From: Limnospira platensis
Lineage (GTDB): Bacteria; Cyanobacteriota; Cyanobacteriia; Cyanobacteriales; Microcoleaceae
Strand: one strand, 5' to 3'
DNA length: 64,000 nucleotides
NCBI RefSeq assembly: GCF_046480435.1
Contig: NZ_PKGC01000013.1
In this document: positions 34,496 to 42,905 of the stretch, one piece after another
How positions within the stretch are numbered: the stretch's first letter is position 1
How the letters are laid out: every line of letters begins with the position of its first letter
The notes under the pieces: model-generated
What the model was told of the DNA's origin: nothing
Seen by the model: only the letters and a program-made list of their open reading frames with translations
The model's database searches: none
Translations under genes and position numbers: made by a program

Positions 34496-35338
34496 TCAGT
34501 TCTTCTGATTTTGATTTCTGAGAAACTCTGCGGCAAATGCTAACAACCCGGAACCTATAATCAAAATTACGCTGAGGGCGTTAATATCGGGTTTAACTCC
34601 GGTTCTAATGCGGCTAAAAATTTCCATTGGCAGAGTAGTTGCGCCACTTCCGGCGGTGAAACTGGCAATCAAAAAATCATCCATACTCAGGACAAAAGCC
34701 AGTAAACAGCCAGAAATGATACCGGGCATGAGTTGGGGTAGCAAGACTTTGATAAAGGCTTGATCTGGTGTTGCCCCTAGGTCTAGTGCAGCTTCTTCTA
34801 AGTGGGGGTCTAGGTCAGCTAGGCGAGTGGATACCACCAGGGCGACATAGGCGAGACAGAAGACTACATGAGCGCCTATGATAGTTGATAAACTCAGGGG
34901 AATGGCTAAGGCTGCCAAAAATACTAGGGTGGAAACGGCGATCGCAATGTCGGGGACAATTAAAGGCAAGTAAGATATGCCCAGATAAATACCTTTTCCG
35001 GGAAAGCGAAACCTGGATAATCCCACAGCCATCAGGGTTCCAATGACGGATGATATGGCTACGGCACTCAAGCCAACGGTAAGGCTATTTTTGAGAGCGC
35101 TAAGGATGCGGGTATCCTGAAAAAGTTTGACATACCACTGTAGGGTAAATCCCTGCCATCCTGCACTATAGCGGGATTCATTAAAGCTATAAAAGGTGAG
35201 AACCAAGATAGGCAGATACATATACAGGAACATCAGGCCAACAAATATGATCTGCCAAGATACCCGAAATCTAATTTTAGGCTTTTGCATTTCTTGAGGA
35301 ATGTCTGACTGATGATTGTGATTGTTAATATCCTGCAT
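34496..35338 (-). CDS. potC: Spermidine/putrescine ABC transporter permease PotC
   Basis: 280 residues with six predicted membrane helices. Typical PotC landmarks are YLPILVLTFYSFNESR near the N-terminus, the EAA loop EEAALDLGATPDQAFIKVLLPQLMPG, and SMDDFLIASFTAG. Last gene of potA-potD-potB-potC. The usual role is plasma-membrane channel subunit for polyamine import. Confidence 0.92.
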   Translation of the reverse strand: MQDINNHNHQSDIPQEMQKPKIRFRVSWQIIFVGLMFLYMYLPILVLTFYSFNESRYSAGWQGFTLQWYVKLFQDTRILSALKNSLTVGLSAVAISSVIGTLMAVGLSRFRFPGKGIYLGISYLPLIVPDIAIAVSTLVFLAALAIPLSLSTIIGAHVVFCLAYVALVVSTRLADLDPHLEEAALDLGATPDQAFIKVLLPQLMPGIISGCLLAFVLSMDDFLIASFTAGSGATTLPMEIFSRIRTGVKPDINALSVILIIGSGLLAFAAEFLRNQNQKN

Positions 35339-35425
35339 GGAATTTTAAGTTTGGTAAGGACGGGTGCTAGAGTGAGCCCCAACTAAGGGTCGAACTTTAT
35401 ACAACCGCCTGAGTCCGCCGCCTGT

Positions 35426-36343
35426 TTATTTTGAGGGTCTGCCATCACCGTAGCGGATTAAAAGAGCGATCGCTATACTCACCCCAAAAATTAGCACCAT
35501 ACTTAGGGCTGAACCAAAACCCCAGTTTTGAGTTGCGCCTAAAAACTGATTGTAAATCAGCCGAGATACGGTCATACTAGAAGCGCCGCCTAACAGTTCT
35601 GGATCGACAAAATCTCCTAGGGAACTAATAAATACTAATAGTGAGCCGGCGATAATTCCGGTTTTAGCTTGGGGAACTGTAATTTTCCAGAAGGTTTCGG
35701 GGGGCACAGCTCCTAAATCAGCGGAAGCCTCCAACAGACGGCGATCTAGTTTTTCAAGGGAGGCATACAGCACGGTTACCATATAGGGTAAATAGCTATA
35801 GGTCATGCCAATTAAAACGGCTGGACTACTATTAAGTAGTGCTAAGGTAGGTAATCCCAATAACCCTAGAAATGAGTTTAGCACTCCTGTGGGTCGTAAA
35901 ATGGTAATCCAGGCATAGGAGCGCAGCAAGGAAGATGTCCATAGAGGCAGAACAAACCCTAATAGTAGAAGGTTCCGCGACTTGGGGGGAGCCATAATGG
36001 CTATCCAATAAGCGACGGGAAACCCTAACAGCAAACAAAAAACTGTGGTTCCGATCGCAAAGTTAACGGATCTGGCGATTACTCGCAAATTTATCGTTTC
36101 AAATACCCGCAGGTAGTTACCCAGACCATCAGGAATTACCACGTCCCCAGGGCGAATATTCTCCACTAAGCTGAGTTGAAAAATCACCAGAGTGGGAAAC
36201 ACCAGCAATAGTAGCAACCACACCCCAGCCGGTCCGAGCATAATTAGGGGTCCAGCTAACTTAGACCAAATCTCAGAGAGGCCAGTTTTAGCGGGTGTGG
36301 TGGGAGGTTCATAAGGGGTCTTGGGGGGGGTAGATACAGCCAT
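35426..36343 (-). CDS. potB: Spermidine/putrescine ABC transporter permease PotB
   Basis: 305 residues. A Pro/Thr-rich cytoplasmic N-terminus precedes six membrane helices. GPAGVWLLLLLVFPTLVIFQLSL, PTGVLNSFLGLLGLP, the EAA loop EASADLGAVPPETFWKITVPQAKTG and SSLGDFVDPELLGG match PotB/PotH. It sits between potD and potC with gaps of 56 and 87 nt. Confidence 0.92.
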   Translation of the reverse strand: MAVSTPPKTPYEPPTTPAKTGLSEIWSKLAGPLIMLGPAGVWLLLLLVFPTLVIFQLSLVENIRPGDVVIPDGLGNYLRVFETINLRVIARSVNFAIGTTVFCLLLGFPVAYWIAIMAPPKSRNLLLLGFVLPLWTSSLLRSYAWITILRPTGVLNSFLGLLGLPTLALLNSSPAVLIGMTYSYLPYMVTVLYASLEKLDRRLLEASADLGAVPPETFWKITVPQAKTGIIAGSLLVFISSLGDFVDPELLGGASSMTVSRLIYNQFLGATQNWGFGSALSMVLIFGVSIAIALLIRYGDGRPSK

Positions 36344-36399
36344 AATAGAGTTTGAGCATTTTTTTAAGGTTTAATCTGTAAAAGCACCCGATGTTCACA

Positions 36400-37585
36400 T
36401 TAACCACTGGTGAGTCTAGTCCAATACCGATCAAAAAGGGCGGTTATCTCTGGTGGTAGGGGCGAAACAGTTTCGCTGTTAGCAATGACGCTTTCTGGGG
36501 GAAATAGGGCTGGGTCTTCCCGGAGTTCTTGGGGAAGTTGGCGATAGGCGACGAGGGAGGGGGTAGCAAAGCTGAGGCGTTCGACAATTTGGGTGGCGAT
36601 GTCTGGTCGCAGCATAAAATTAATCCACTGATAAGCACCTTCTGGGTTGGGTGCGCTTTTGGGAATTACCAGGGTATCAATCCACAGGGAAGAACCACTA
36701 ACGGGGGTGATGTATTCTAAATCTTCGTTTTCGGGCATAACTTCGGCCGCATCGGAAGAATAGCACATCGCCAGGAGTAAGTCTCCTACAATCATCTGAG
36801 GTCGCCAAGCATCGGTGGTAAAAGATGCGATCGCCCCTCGCAGCTTGACCAATTCCTGATAGGCTTGATTAATCTCCCTAGGATTGGTGCTGTTGTAGGA
36901 GTAGCCTAAACGCCGCAAACTGGCTCCCATCACTTCCCGTACATCATTAAGTAGGGTTAGCCTCCGGTTGAGTTGGTCTTGATAGGTCCATAAATCTTCC
37001 CAGTCTTCGGGAGAGCTTGATAATAGTCTGCTGTTGTAAATTAAACCTGTAGTTCCCCAACTCAGAGGGACGCTATAAGTGGAGTTGGGGTCATAATCGG
37101 GATTTTGGAATTTGGGAAATAGATCTTCTAACCCCACGATTAAGGTATGGTCTAATTCAGCTAATAGCCCTAGTGCTACCATCTTCTGTACCATGTATTC
37201 CGAGGGGTAGATGATACTATATGCTCCAGCTCCTCCCGCCTGTATACGGGCTAACATAGCCTCATTAGAATCGAATACATCTGCCNNNNNNNNNNNNNNN
37301 NNNNNNNNNNNNNNNNNNNNNNNNNNNNNNNNNNNNNNNNNNNNNNNNNNNNNNNNNNNNNNNNNNNNNNNNNNNNNNNACTACTCTCAGCCCGGTTTCC
37401 TGGGTAAAGCGTTCTAGCAGATCGCGATCGGTGTATCCAGCCCAAGTATATATATACAGGGTATCTGATGAGAAGCGAGTGCTGGGGGTGGTTTTGATTT
37501 CGCCTAAAGTCCACCCACAGCCTGACGCAGAAGAGGCGATCGCCGCCGCCATAGTCGATTGCAGAAACCCGCGCCGGGTCTGCAT
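36400..37585 (-). CDS. potD: Spermidine/putrescine-binding lipoprotein PotD (interrupted by an assembly gap)
   Basis: The gene reads in two frames only because 94 N of uncertain true length (37286-37379) separate its halves. I start at the ATG at 37585 (MQTRRGFLQ). The N-terminus has a twin-arginine motif TRRGFL and a Cys after SSASG, so it may be a Tat-exported lipoprotein. DTLYIYTWAGYTDRDLLERFTQETG is the standard start of mature PotD. The C-terminal half has YSVPLSWGTTGLIYNS and GAYQWINFMLRPDIA. It captures polyamine in the periplasm for PotABC. Confidence 0.88.
37286..37379. other. Assembly gap inside potD
   Basis: A run of 94 N. The flanking frames differ by one base, so the stated length is not exact. 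Confidence 1.
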
Positions 37586-37673
37586 CCGTTTATGAAACCC
37601 AAACGGGTGTAATTTCCTTGGGGGCACTTTTTTTTACCGTTGCCATCAAAACCATAATTTTACAACAAATATT

Positions 37674-38819
37674 TTAGCGGTGTTGAGGTTCCGGTAGGGC
37701 TAAACAATCTGTGGGTTTCCAACACACATAAATATCCCTATCATAATCTAGGTTTTCTCCTAAACTCTGAGACTGTCGCACCATTAGGGTTTCCCCTGTA
37801 GTCAGTTTCACAATGTACTGTAGATGAGTACCTAAATACATCTGATCGACTAATTTTCCGGCGAAACTATTTCCGGGAGTCTCTGGGGGTTCAGAGTGTA
37901 GGGTGATGTTTTCCGGTCTGATACTAACTACAGCCTTCGCCCCCCCTCGTAGTTGATGAGGCGATCGCTTGTTCATGGCTACGATAATCTGTAACCCTGT
38001 GTCTGTTAATACTTGTATAGCTTCCTGATTGGCTTGTTCAACTTGTCCCTTAAATAGGTTGGTGTCTCCAATAAAGTCAGCCACAAAGGGGGTCTGGGGA
38101 TATTGGTAAATTTGGTTGGGGCTGCCAATTTGTTCAATGCGACCCTCGTGCATTACCGCTATGCGATCGGATAAACTCATCGCTTCTTCCTGGTCGTGAG
38201 TTACCATCACAAAGGTTAACCCCAAATTGCGATGCAAATTTGATAACTCCATCTGCATTTGTTTACGCAATTTCAGATCTAACGCTCCCAGGGGTTCGTC
38301 TAATAGTAGCACCGCTGGACGATTTACTAAAGCCCGCGCTAAGGCTACCCGCTGTTGTTGTCCCCCTGACATTTGGTTAGGATAACGGTTAGCAAACGAT
38401 TCCATCTTTACCAATTGTAGGGCTTCTAGGACTTTGGCTTCAATTTCCGATTTCCCCAGGCGTTTTAATCTCAACCCAAAGGCGATGTTATCCCAGACAT
38501 TCATGTGATTGAATAGGGCATAACTCTGGAAAACTGTATTCACCGGGCGCTGATAGGCTGGGGTTTGGTTCATTGACTGACCCCTAATTAGGATCTCCCC
38601 GGCTGAGGGGGTTTCAAATCCAGCAATTAACCGCAGTGTGGTAGTTTTACCACAGCCAGACGGTCCGAGAATGCTAAAAAATTCTCCCCGCTTTATCTCT
38701 AGGTCTACCGCCCTAACTGCGGTTTCGCCGTTGAATACTTTGAATACTTTACGGAGTTCTACATCGAATTTTGACTCGCTGTGAACTGCACCTGGGTTCT
38801 GGGCTGCGGTTTGTAGCAT
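37674..38819 (-). CDS. potA: Spermidine/putrescine ABC transporter ATPase PotA
   Basis: 381 residues. Walker A LGPSGCGKTTTLRLIAG, Q-loop FQSYALFNHMNVWDNIAFGLR, signature MSGGQQQRVALARAL, Walker B LLLDEPLGALD and H-loop VTHDQEEAMSLSDRIAVM are all present. A C-terminal TOBE domain (about 300-370) contains VSIRPENITLH. It is the first gene of potADBC. Its 5' leader contains the group II intron that ends 28 nt before the start codon. Confidence 0.95.
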   Translation of the reverse strand: MLQTAAQNPGAVHSESKFDVELRKVFKVFNGETAVRAVDLEIKRGEFFSILGPSGCGKTTTLRLIAGFETPSAGEILIRGQSMNQTPAYQRPVNTVFQSYALFNHMNVWDNIAFGLRLKRLGKSEIEAKVLEALQLVKMESFANRYPNQMSGGQQQRVALARALVNRPAVLLLDEPLGALDLKLRKQMQMELSNLHRNLGLTFVMVTHDQEEAMSLSDRIAVMHEGRIEQIGSPNQIYQYPQTPFVADFIGDTNLFKGQVEQANQEAIQVLTDTGLQIIVAMNKRSPHQLRGGAKAVVSIRPENITLHSEPPETPGNSFAGKLVDQMYLGTHLQYIVKLTTGETLMVRQSQSLGENLDYDRDIYVCWKPTDCLALPEPQHR

Positions 38820-38890
38820 AATTTACTTTTCGCGCTTCAAGGGGATAATTAGGGGTCGAGAATGGAGTCACCCCCATCCCCTCCCATTCA

Positions 38891-38924
38891 GAACCGTACA
38901 TGAAAGTTTCCCTTCATACGGCTC
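38891..38924 (-). ncRNA. Group II intron domain V
   Basis: Minus strand GAGCCGTATGAAGGG, loop GAAA, then paired CTTTCATGTACGGTTC. This is the conserved 34-nt hairpin with GAAA tetraloop and two-nucleotide bulge. Confidence 0.93.
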
Positions 38925-38944
38925 CTAGTTTGATAGTCTCTCTG

Positions 38945-40711
38945 TTACGAGTACAGCAACCTCTCTTCATCCAGAGCGGTTTTATCATCGTGACAGTGGC
39001 GGTGTAGCAATTGGAGGTTCTTGTGTTCATTCTTGCCACCTTGGCTTCGGGGCACGATATGGTCTACCTCCAATAAGTCTGATGGGGTAAAATATTGTCC
39101 ACACCAGGCGCACCTGCCTTTCTGTTTCTTGAGTAGTTTGGCTACTCTCTTTGGCGTATCAATTGCTTGTCCTTTTCTGGTTGCCCAGTAAGTCCAATTT
39201 CCGTCGTATGGTGTTGCGTCCGGGCGCACTAGGGTATGTCTGACAATTGGTGTCCATTTGTGTTTGTATAGATGTATCCCATCTTTGGTTTGGAACATCC
39301 AAGCTTCTTGCCTTTCTCTCCCATTACTGAGTTTGACCTTTCCTGGTCTGAAGTAATTACTCAGCTTTTTGTAACTTGCCTTTCCGCATCTTGAAACTGT
39401 CCATGCCCGCAACATTTGCCAGATTACATCATCTAGCTTATTGAAGGTTTCCATCGAGACTACCCCTGAATAGTAGTTTGACCATCCCCGTATTATCGGG
39501 TTTAGCTTACTAATCAAGGCTGATTGAGGTGCTGTTTTGAGTTGTTTTATTGCACCTTTAATCACTTCTGTGTGAGCTTTAACTGCTTTATTACTGGGTT
39601 TGATGTGGGTTTTGTGACCGATTAACCGGCTTGCTACCCCACCTGTTTTCCCAGATTTATATTTTCCTACGGGATATTGCCTGATATTGAATCCTAGAAA
39701 ATCGAACCCAGGTTCCTCAATCTTGCCGTTGTACTCAATAGGCTTGAGTGTGTGGCCTATTCGGGTCTTTTCAGGTTTAATCTCTAATCCTACAGGTTTT
39801 AGCCATTCAGAAATTGCAGTCTTGCACTGTTCAATGATTCCTAAGTCTCTTGAAATGACCACAAAATCATCGGCATATCTTATAAGGTTTACCTGAGTGG
39901 TTGTTCCTTTATTTGGATACATTTCTTTAACTAGCCTTTCCATACCCAACAGTGCGATGTTGGCTAGTAATGGGCTTATTACCCCTCCTTGTGGTGTCCC
40001 TGTTTCTGTATCCTCATATACACCGTTATCCAGAACGCCTGCTTTTAACCACTGTTTCAGGTCTCTTTTCAGACTACTTGGACAATGAATTTTGGACAGT
40101 AGGTAATCATGGTTTATTCGGTCAAAGCATTTTGCTATATCAGCATCTAGGACAAAGTATTGTTCCTGTTTTATGGCAGAATAAATTCTACCAATTGCAT
40201 CTTGGGCTGACCGTCCGGGTCTGAACCCATAGCTTGTGCCTTCAAATCTTGATTCCCATTCGGGCTCAAGTGCCGACTTGACCAAGGCTTGCCTCGCTCT
40301 GTCTTGGATTGTGGGTATTCCCAGAGGGCGTTTTTCATCCCTGCCAGGTTTTGGAATCCACACCCGTCGCAGTGGTTTGGCTTTGAGGTTTCCCTTAATG
40401 TTCTCCACAAGCTCAAACCTTTGCCTTGGAGAGATTGCTCTTACTCCATCAACTCCAGCCGTTTTCTTGCCTTGATTATCTTGGGTCACTCGCCGTACTG
40501 CTAGGAGCCGGGCATAATATGACTTCACCAATAGACGTTGCAATCTTCTAACCTTTGCATCCTGTCCCGATTTAGCTGCTTGAAATATACTTTTTTGGAG
40601 CTTAAAAACTTTCCGCTGAACTTTCGCCCACGGGACTGCCTTCCATGCGTTGTTCGTAGTCTTGATTGGTTTTGGTTTCCCAAATCCTTTCTTTGAACTC
40701 GCTATCGCCAT
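38945..40711 (-). CDS. Group II intron reverse transcriptase/maturase with HNH endonuclease
   Basis: 588 residues encoded within intron domain IV. The RT domain shows GVDGVRAISPRQRF, RRVWIPKPG, RPLGIPTIQDRARQALV, GFRPGRSAQDAI, FVLDADIAKCFDRINH, TPQGGVISPLLANI and the catalytic IRYADDFVVI. Maturase domain X follows (IIRGWSNYYSGV). The end is an HNH nuclease with zinc Cys pairs: CAWCG, LEVDHIVPRSQGG, NLQLLHRHCHDDK. All catalytic motifs are intact and no frameshift is seen, so the intron is probably mobile and splicing-competent. N-terminal style (AWKAVPWAKVQRKVFKLQ) is common in cyanobacterial introns. Confidence 0.95.
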   Translation of the reverse strand: MAIASSKKGFGKPKPIKTTNNAWKAVPWAKVQRKVFKLQKSIFQAAKSGQDAKVRRLQRLLVKSYYARLLAVRRVTQDNQGKKTAGVDGVRAISPRQRFELVENIKGNLKAKPLRRVWIPKPGRDEKRPLGIPTIQDRARQALVKSALEPEWESRFEGTSYGFRPGRSAQDAIGRIYSAIKQEQYFVLDADIAKCFDRINHDYLLSKIHCPSSLKRDLKQWLKAGVLDNGVYEDTETGTPQGGVISPLLANIALLGMERLVKEMYPNKGTTTQVNLIRYADDFVVISRDLGIIEQCKTAISEWLKPVGLEIKPEKTRIGHTLKPIEYNGKIEEPGFDFLGFNIRQYPVGKYKSGKTGGVASRLIGHKTHIKPSNKAVKAHTEVIKGAIKQLKTAPQSALISKLNPIIRGWSNYYSGVVSMETFNKLDDVIWQMLRAWTVSRCGKASYKKLSNYFRPGKVKLSNGRERQEAWMFQTKDGIHLYKHKWTPIVRHTLVRPDATPYDGNWTYWATRKGQAIDTPKRVAKLLKKQKGRCAWCGQYFTPSDLLEVDHIVPRSQGGKNEHKNLQLLHRHCHDDKTALDEERLLYS

Positions 40712-41536
40712 TTGTACTCCTACTGGGCTCTATTTCTTACATTCAAACCGTGACCCGTTAGCATATCCCTTCCATTACAGTTGGGCGTTGGCTTCTGGTC
40801 ACATCTCACCCCCTCGAAGGCATCCGCTTACACTTTTCACTACTGATTATCTCGACCAGATAATCAGAGCCTATGAGGGGTTAAAACGTTCCGTTTATAT
40901 GGGCATTCCATCTTTAGATTTGTCCTTTCCACCGGGGTACTTTTTAAAGGTCTGTGTAGGTGGTAAGGGAAGCCCCCTACTTTTTCCCCTTACTCTTTTG
41001 AGCGCAGCGTTTCAACCCATTTCGCTGCTAAGTAATTACGATGGTTCAAGTCAGACATTCGGCTCACGCCTAATCTTAGATGGTTGGCAGTGGTCAGATT
41101 TGGGAATAGGTTTTCCCTCACGCCTTCCGTTCCCCGCTTCAATCTGACGGGGTGTGATTCCTGAAACTGGGGGTGGCTATCGCCGTTACCCTCATCTCTG
41201 TTTCGTAGCTTCCATTGTGTTAGGAATTATTACGACTTGTTACAGAGAATGTTGACCTTGGGTTCCCTGCCTTGATTAGGTATCGTATGATACTAATCGT
41301 TGGGACATATAAACAGTTGTGGGGATTGTCAGAAACGAGCTTCTTATATCCAACCGAGGGGATGGAGTCCCCACCAGGCGGTTATTTCAGGTATTTCACC
41401 CCTATTTCGTGCCTGAACGTCTCGCACTCCCCTTCCTACTTTATCAGAATTTTCCAGCCTGGGCATTGCTGCTATCTCAACCCCTCCCACCCGAAAGCCG
41501 CCGAGAGTGGGATTTTTCCGAGGCGATCGCTTTGCT

Positions 41537-41565
41537 TATACAACATATAAGTAATCTTTTGTCAA
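41537..41565 (-). promoter_or_regulatory. potA: Candidate promoter of the intron-containing potADBC transcript
   Basis: On minus TTGACA (41560-41565) is followed by 17 nt and TGTATA (41537-41542), or by 19 nt and TATAAG. Transcription would start near 41530 and cross about 100 nt of exon before the intron. Confidence 0.55.
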
Positions 41566-41580
41566 TATTGTTTGACAAAA
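41557..41580. promoter_or_regulatory. Inverted repeat joining two divergent -35 boxes
   Basis: TTTTGTCAA (41557-41565), spacer TATTGT, TTGACAAAA (41572-41580): 9-bp perfect arms. Each arm contains the -35 hexamer of one promoter. The dyad could also be an operator controlling both. Confidence 0.6.
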
Positions 41581-41600
41581 CTTTAGATTTTGTTTAGATT
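41572..41600 (+). promoter_or_regulatory. Strong SigA-type promoter for the 46-residue ORF
   Basis: TTGACA (41572-41577), 17-nt spacer, TAGATT (41595-41600). The start codon of the small ORF is 37 nt downstream. Confidence 0.7.
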
Positions 41601-41636
41601 TACTGACAAGCAACTCACACACACAGGTCAAGTAGT

Positions 41637-41777
41637 ATGTATACCATCAACAAGGATAAGCAACAACCCAAGATTTATTTTACTCAACCTGCTGCTACAC
41701 TCAAACCCCAGCGCGACTATCTCCTACATAGCGCTGTGGCTATCTTTCTGATTGTTTCTGTGTTAGTTTGTTATTAA
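41637..41777 (+). CDS. 46-residue single-helix membrane peptide
   Basis: Reads MYTINKDKQQPKIYFTQP and ends with a hydrophobic helix (HSAVAIFLIVSVLVCY). A soluble, polar N-terminus followed by one C-terminal membrane segment suggests a tail-anchored peptide. Support is a near-consensus promoter 37 nt upstream and a start in good context; the Shine-Dalgarno is weak (AGG at about -12). I recognise no family. It is divergent from the pot operon and convergent with dam. Confidence 0.55.
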   Translation: MYTINKDKQQPKIYFTQPAATLKPQRDYLLHSAVAIFLIVSVLVCY

Positions 41778-41795
41778 ACTAGCCATCATCTGTTG

Positions 41796-42641
41796 TTAAT
41801 AAGAAGTTATCAAAAGTTCCGTAATTTTTCCTCGATTTTGAGGATTTGAATTAATCGCCCTACCCGCTTGGATAGGGTGAATATTGAAGTCTTTATATAA
41901 GTCTCTGATTAACTCAGTATCAGAATTAGATAGCATCACCTTGACTCCTCTCTTGTGTAAAATCCCAAAGATTTCGGCTAATTTTTCCTGTTTATCAACC
42001 CCAAATTTATGACGGCTGTAGCTGGTAAAGTTACTGGTGGGACTCAGGGGGTGATAGGGAGGGTCAAAATAGACAAAATCAGCCGCAGAATTAGCCTCAT
42101 TTACAATTGCTTCAAATGATTGAACTTTAAGAGTTGCTGACTGGAGAGTTTTTGATGCGGTTATCAATAATTCTCGCGGGCAAATTTTGGGGTTTTTATA
42201 TTTCCCCATAGGTACGTTAAATTGACCTTGGCGATTTTCTCTATATAAGCCATTAAAACAAGTTTTGTTGAGATAAATTAGGCGGGCGGCTTGGTCAAGC
42301 GAATTGCTAAATTTTTGCGATCGCATCTGGTAATAATAACCTTGATTATGTTGCTGCTGATGCTTTTCCAATCGGCTAATCAGCGCCTCTGTATGATTAC
42401 GGACACATTGATAAGCATTAATTAGTTCGCTATTAATATCACTTAAAAATGCTGGGTTTGGTTGTAGATAAAAAAATACAGCACCGCCCCCCAAAAAAGG
42501 CTCATAATAGGTTTGGTAGTTGGCGGGAAAGTAAGTAGTATACTGAGGAATTAAACGACTCTTACCTCCGGCCCACTTGAGAAACGGTTTTGGGGCGGTT
42601 TGAGGTGGACTGGTGACTGTTGGCTGGGAAGTTTGGGACAA
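41796..42641 (-). CDS. dam: DNA adenine methylase (Dam/D12 class, GATC type)
   Basis: 281 residues. The SAM-binding motif FLKWAGGKSRL is near residue 20, YYEPFLGGGAVFF follows and the catalytic DPPY lies in FVYFDPPYHPLS. This is the alpha-class (D12) order of Dam/DpnM enzymes. N6-adenine methylation at GATC is the common activity; GATC is the core of the HIP1 octamer abundant in this genome. No cognate restriction gene is adjacent, so it is probably an orphan. Confidence 0.93.
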   Translation of the reverse strand: MSQTSQPTVTSPPQTAPKPFLKWAGGKSRLIPQYTTYFPANYQTYYEPFLGGGAVFFYLQPNPAFLSDINSELINAYQCVRNHTEALISRLEKHQQQHNQGYYYQMRSQKFSNSLDQAARLIYLNKTCFNGLYRENRQGQFNVPMGKYKNPKICPRELLITASKTLQSATLKVQSFEAIVNEANSAADFVYFDPPYHPLSPTSNFTSYSRHKFGVDKQEKLAEIFGILHKRGVKVMLSNSDTELIRDLYKDFNIHPIQAGRAINSNPQNRGKITELLITSY

Positions 42642-42756
42642 AATTGGCTCAAGTCCAGAAGTACATCAATACCACTGAACGGAAAAATTATATGTTCAGT
42701 GTGACCAATTATTATAACAGAGTGCTACAATGGGAAAGGCTGGAGTAGGAAAATCT

Positions 42757-42847
42757 AGCGTCGCCGGAAGATGGCCCTATTAGTCCCATGAGGAGAGTTA
42801 TAAAACTCGGTTATTTTCCCCGGACTTAAACTGAAGTAGCGACTGCT
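42757..42847 (+). promoter_or_regulatory. Multibranched RNA-like fold upstream of speD
   Basis: AGC-GTCGC (42757-42764) pairs with GCGAC-T-GCT (42839-42847) with one bulged T, enclosing about 74 nt. Inside are ATGG/CCAT and GAGTT-ATAA-AACTC hairpins. It ends about 45-60 nt before the speD start. It matches no riboswitch class I recognise. SpeD uses SAM, so a SAM- or polyamine-responsive leader is a hypothesis only. Confidence 0.4.
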
Positions 42848-42905
42848 GATTTTAGCCCAGCATAAACATTTACAACCCACGAAAAGGGGGGTGAAATCAC
42901 CAAAA

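Larger units (their letters stand above)
38848..41427 (-). mobile_element. Group II intron in the potA 5' leader
   Basis: On minus the element begins GTGCGAG at 41427, the GUGYG 5' consensus. It carries a reverse transcriptase-maturase ORF. It ends with a classical domain V (38891-38924) and a domain VI whose stem has an unpaired A eight nt before a CCTAAT end at 38848. Total about 2580 nt. The boundaries are read from consensus and could shift by 1-2 nt. The empty site would read AAGGGGATATCCCCTT, a perfect 16-bp palindrome. The intron is in the same orientation as potADBC, so splicing would restore the leader. Confidence 0.85.
41428..41636. other. Region between the intron and the 46-residue ORF (pot leader exon and promoters)
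   Basis: 41428-41530 would be the 5' exon of the pot leader on minus. It includes a HIP1 site at about 41523. 41537-41600 holds two divergent promoters. No protein-coding gene with a start codon is convincing here. Confidence 0.55.

Noticed and set aside
36400..37627. Frameshifted potD pseudogene
   Set aside because: The frame change coincides exactly with the N run, whose length is not reliable.
40650..41147. Plus-strand ORF of 165 codons
   Set aside because: It lies antisense within the structured 5' part of the group II intron and has no family features.
41428..41530. Terminator as intron target, as for class C introns
   Set aside because: The target is a 16-bp palindrome without loop or T-run, and the intron has a full domain V and an HNH maturase, unlike class C introns.
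41319..41597. Plus-strand ORF crossing the intron boundary
   Set aside because: About 36 codons are intron sequence. The joined exons give an open frame but no start codon after the upstream stop at 38814.
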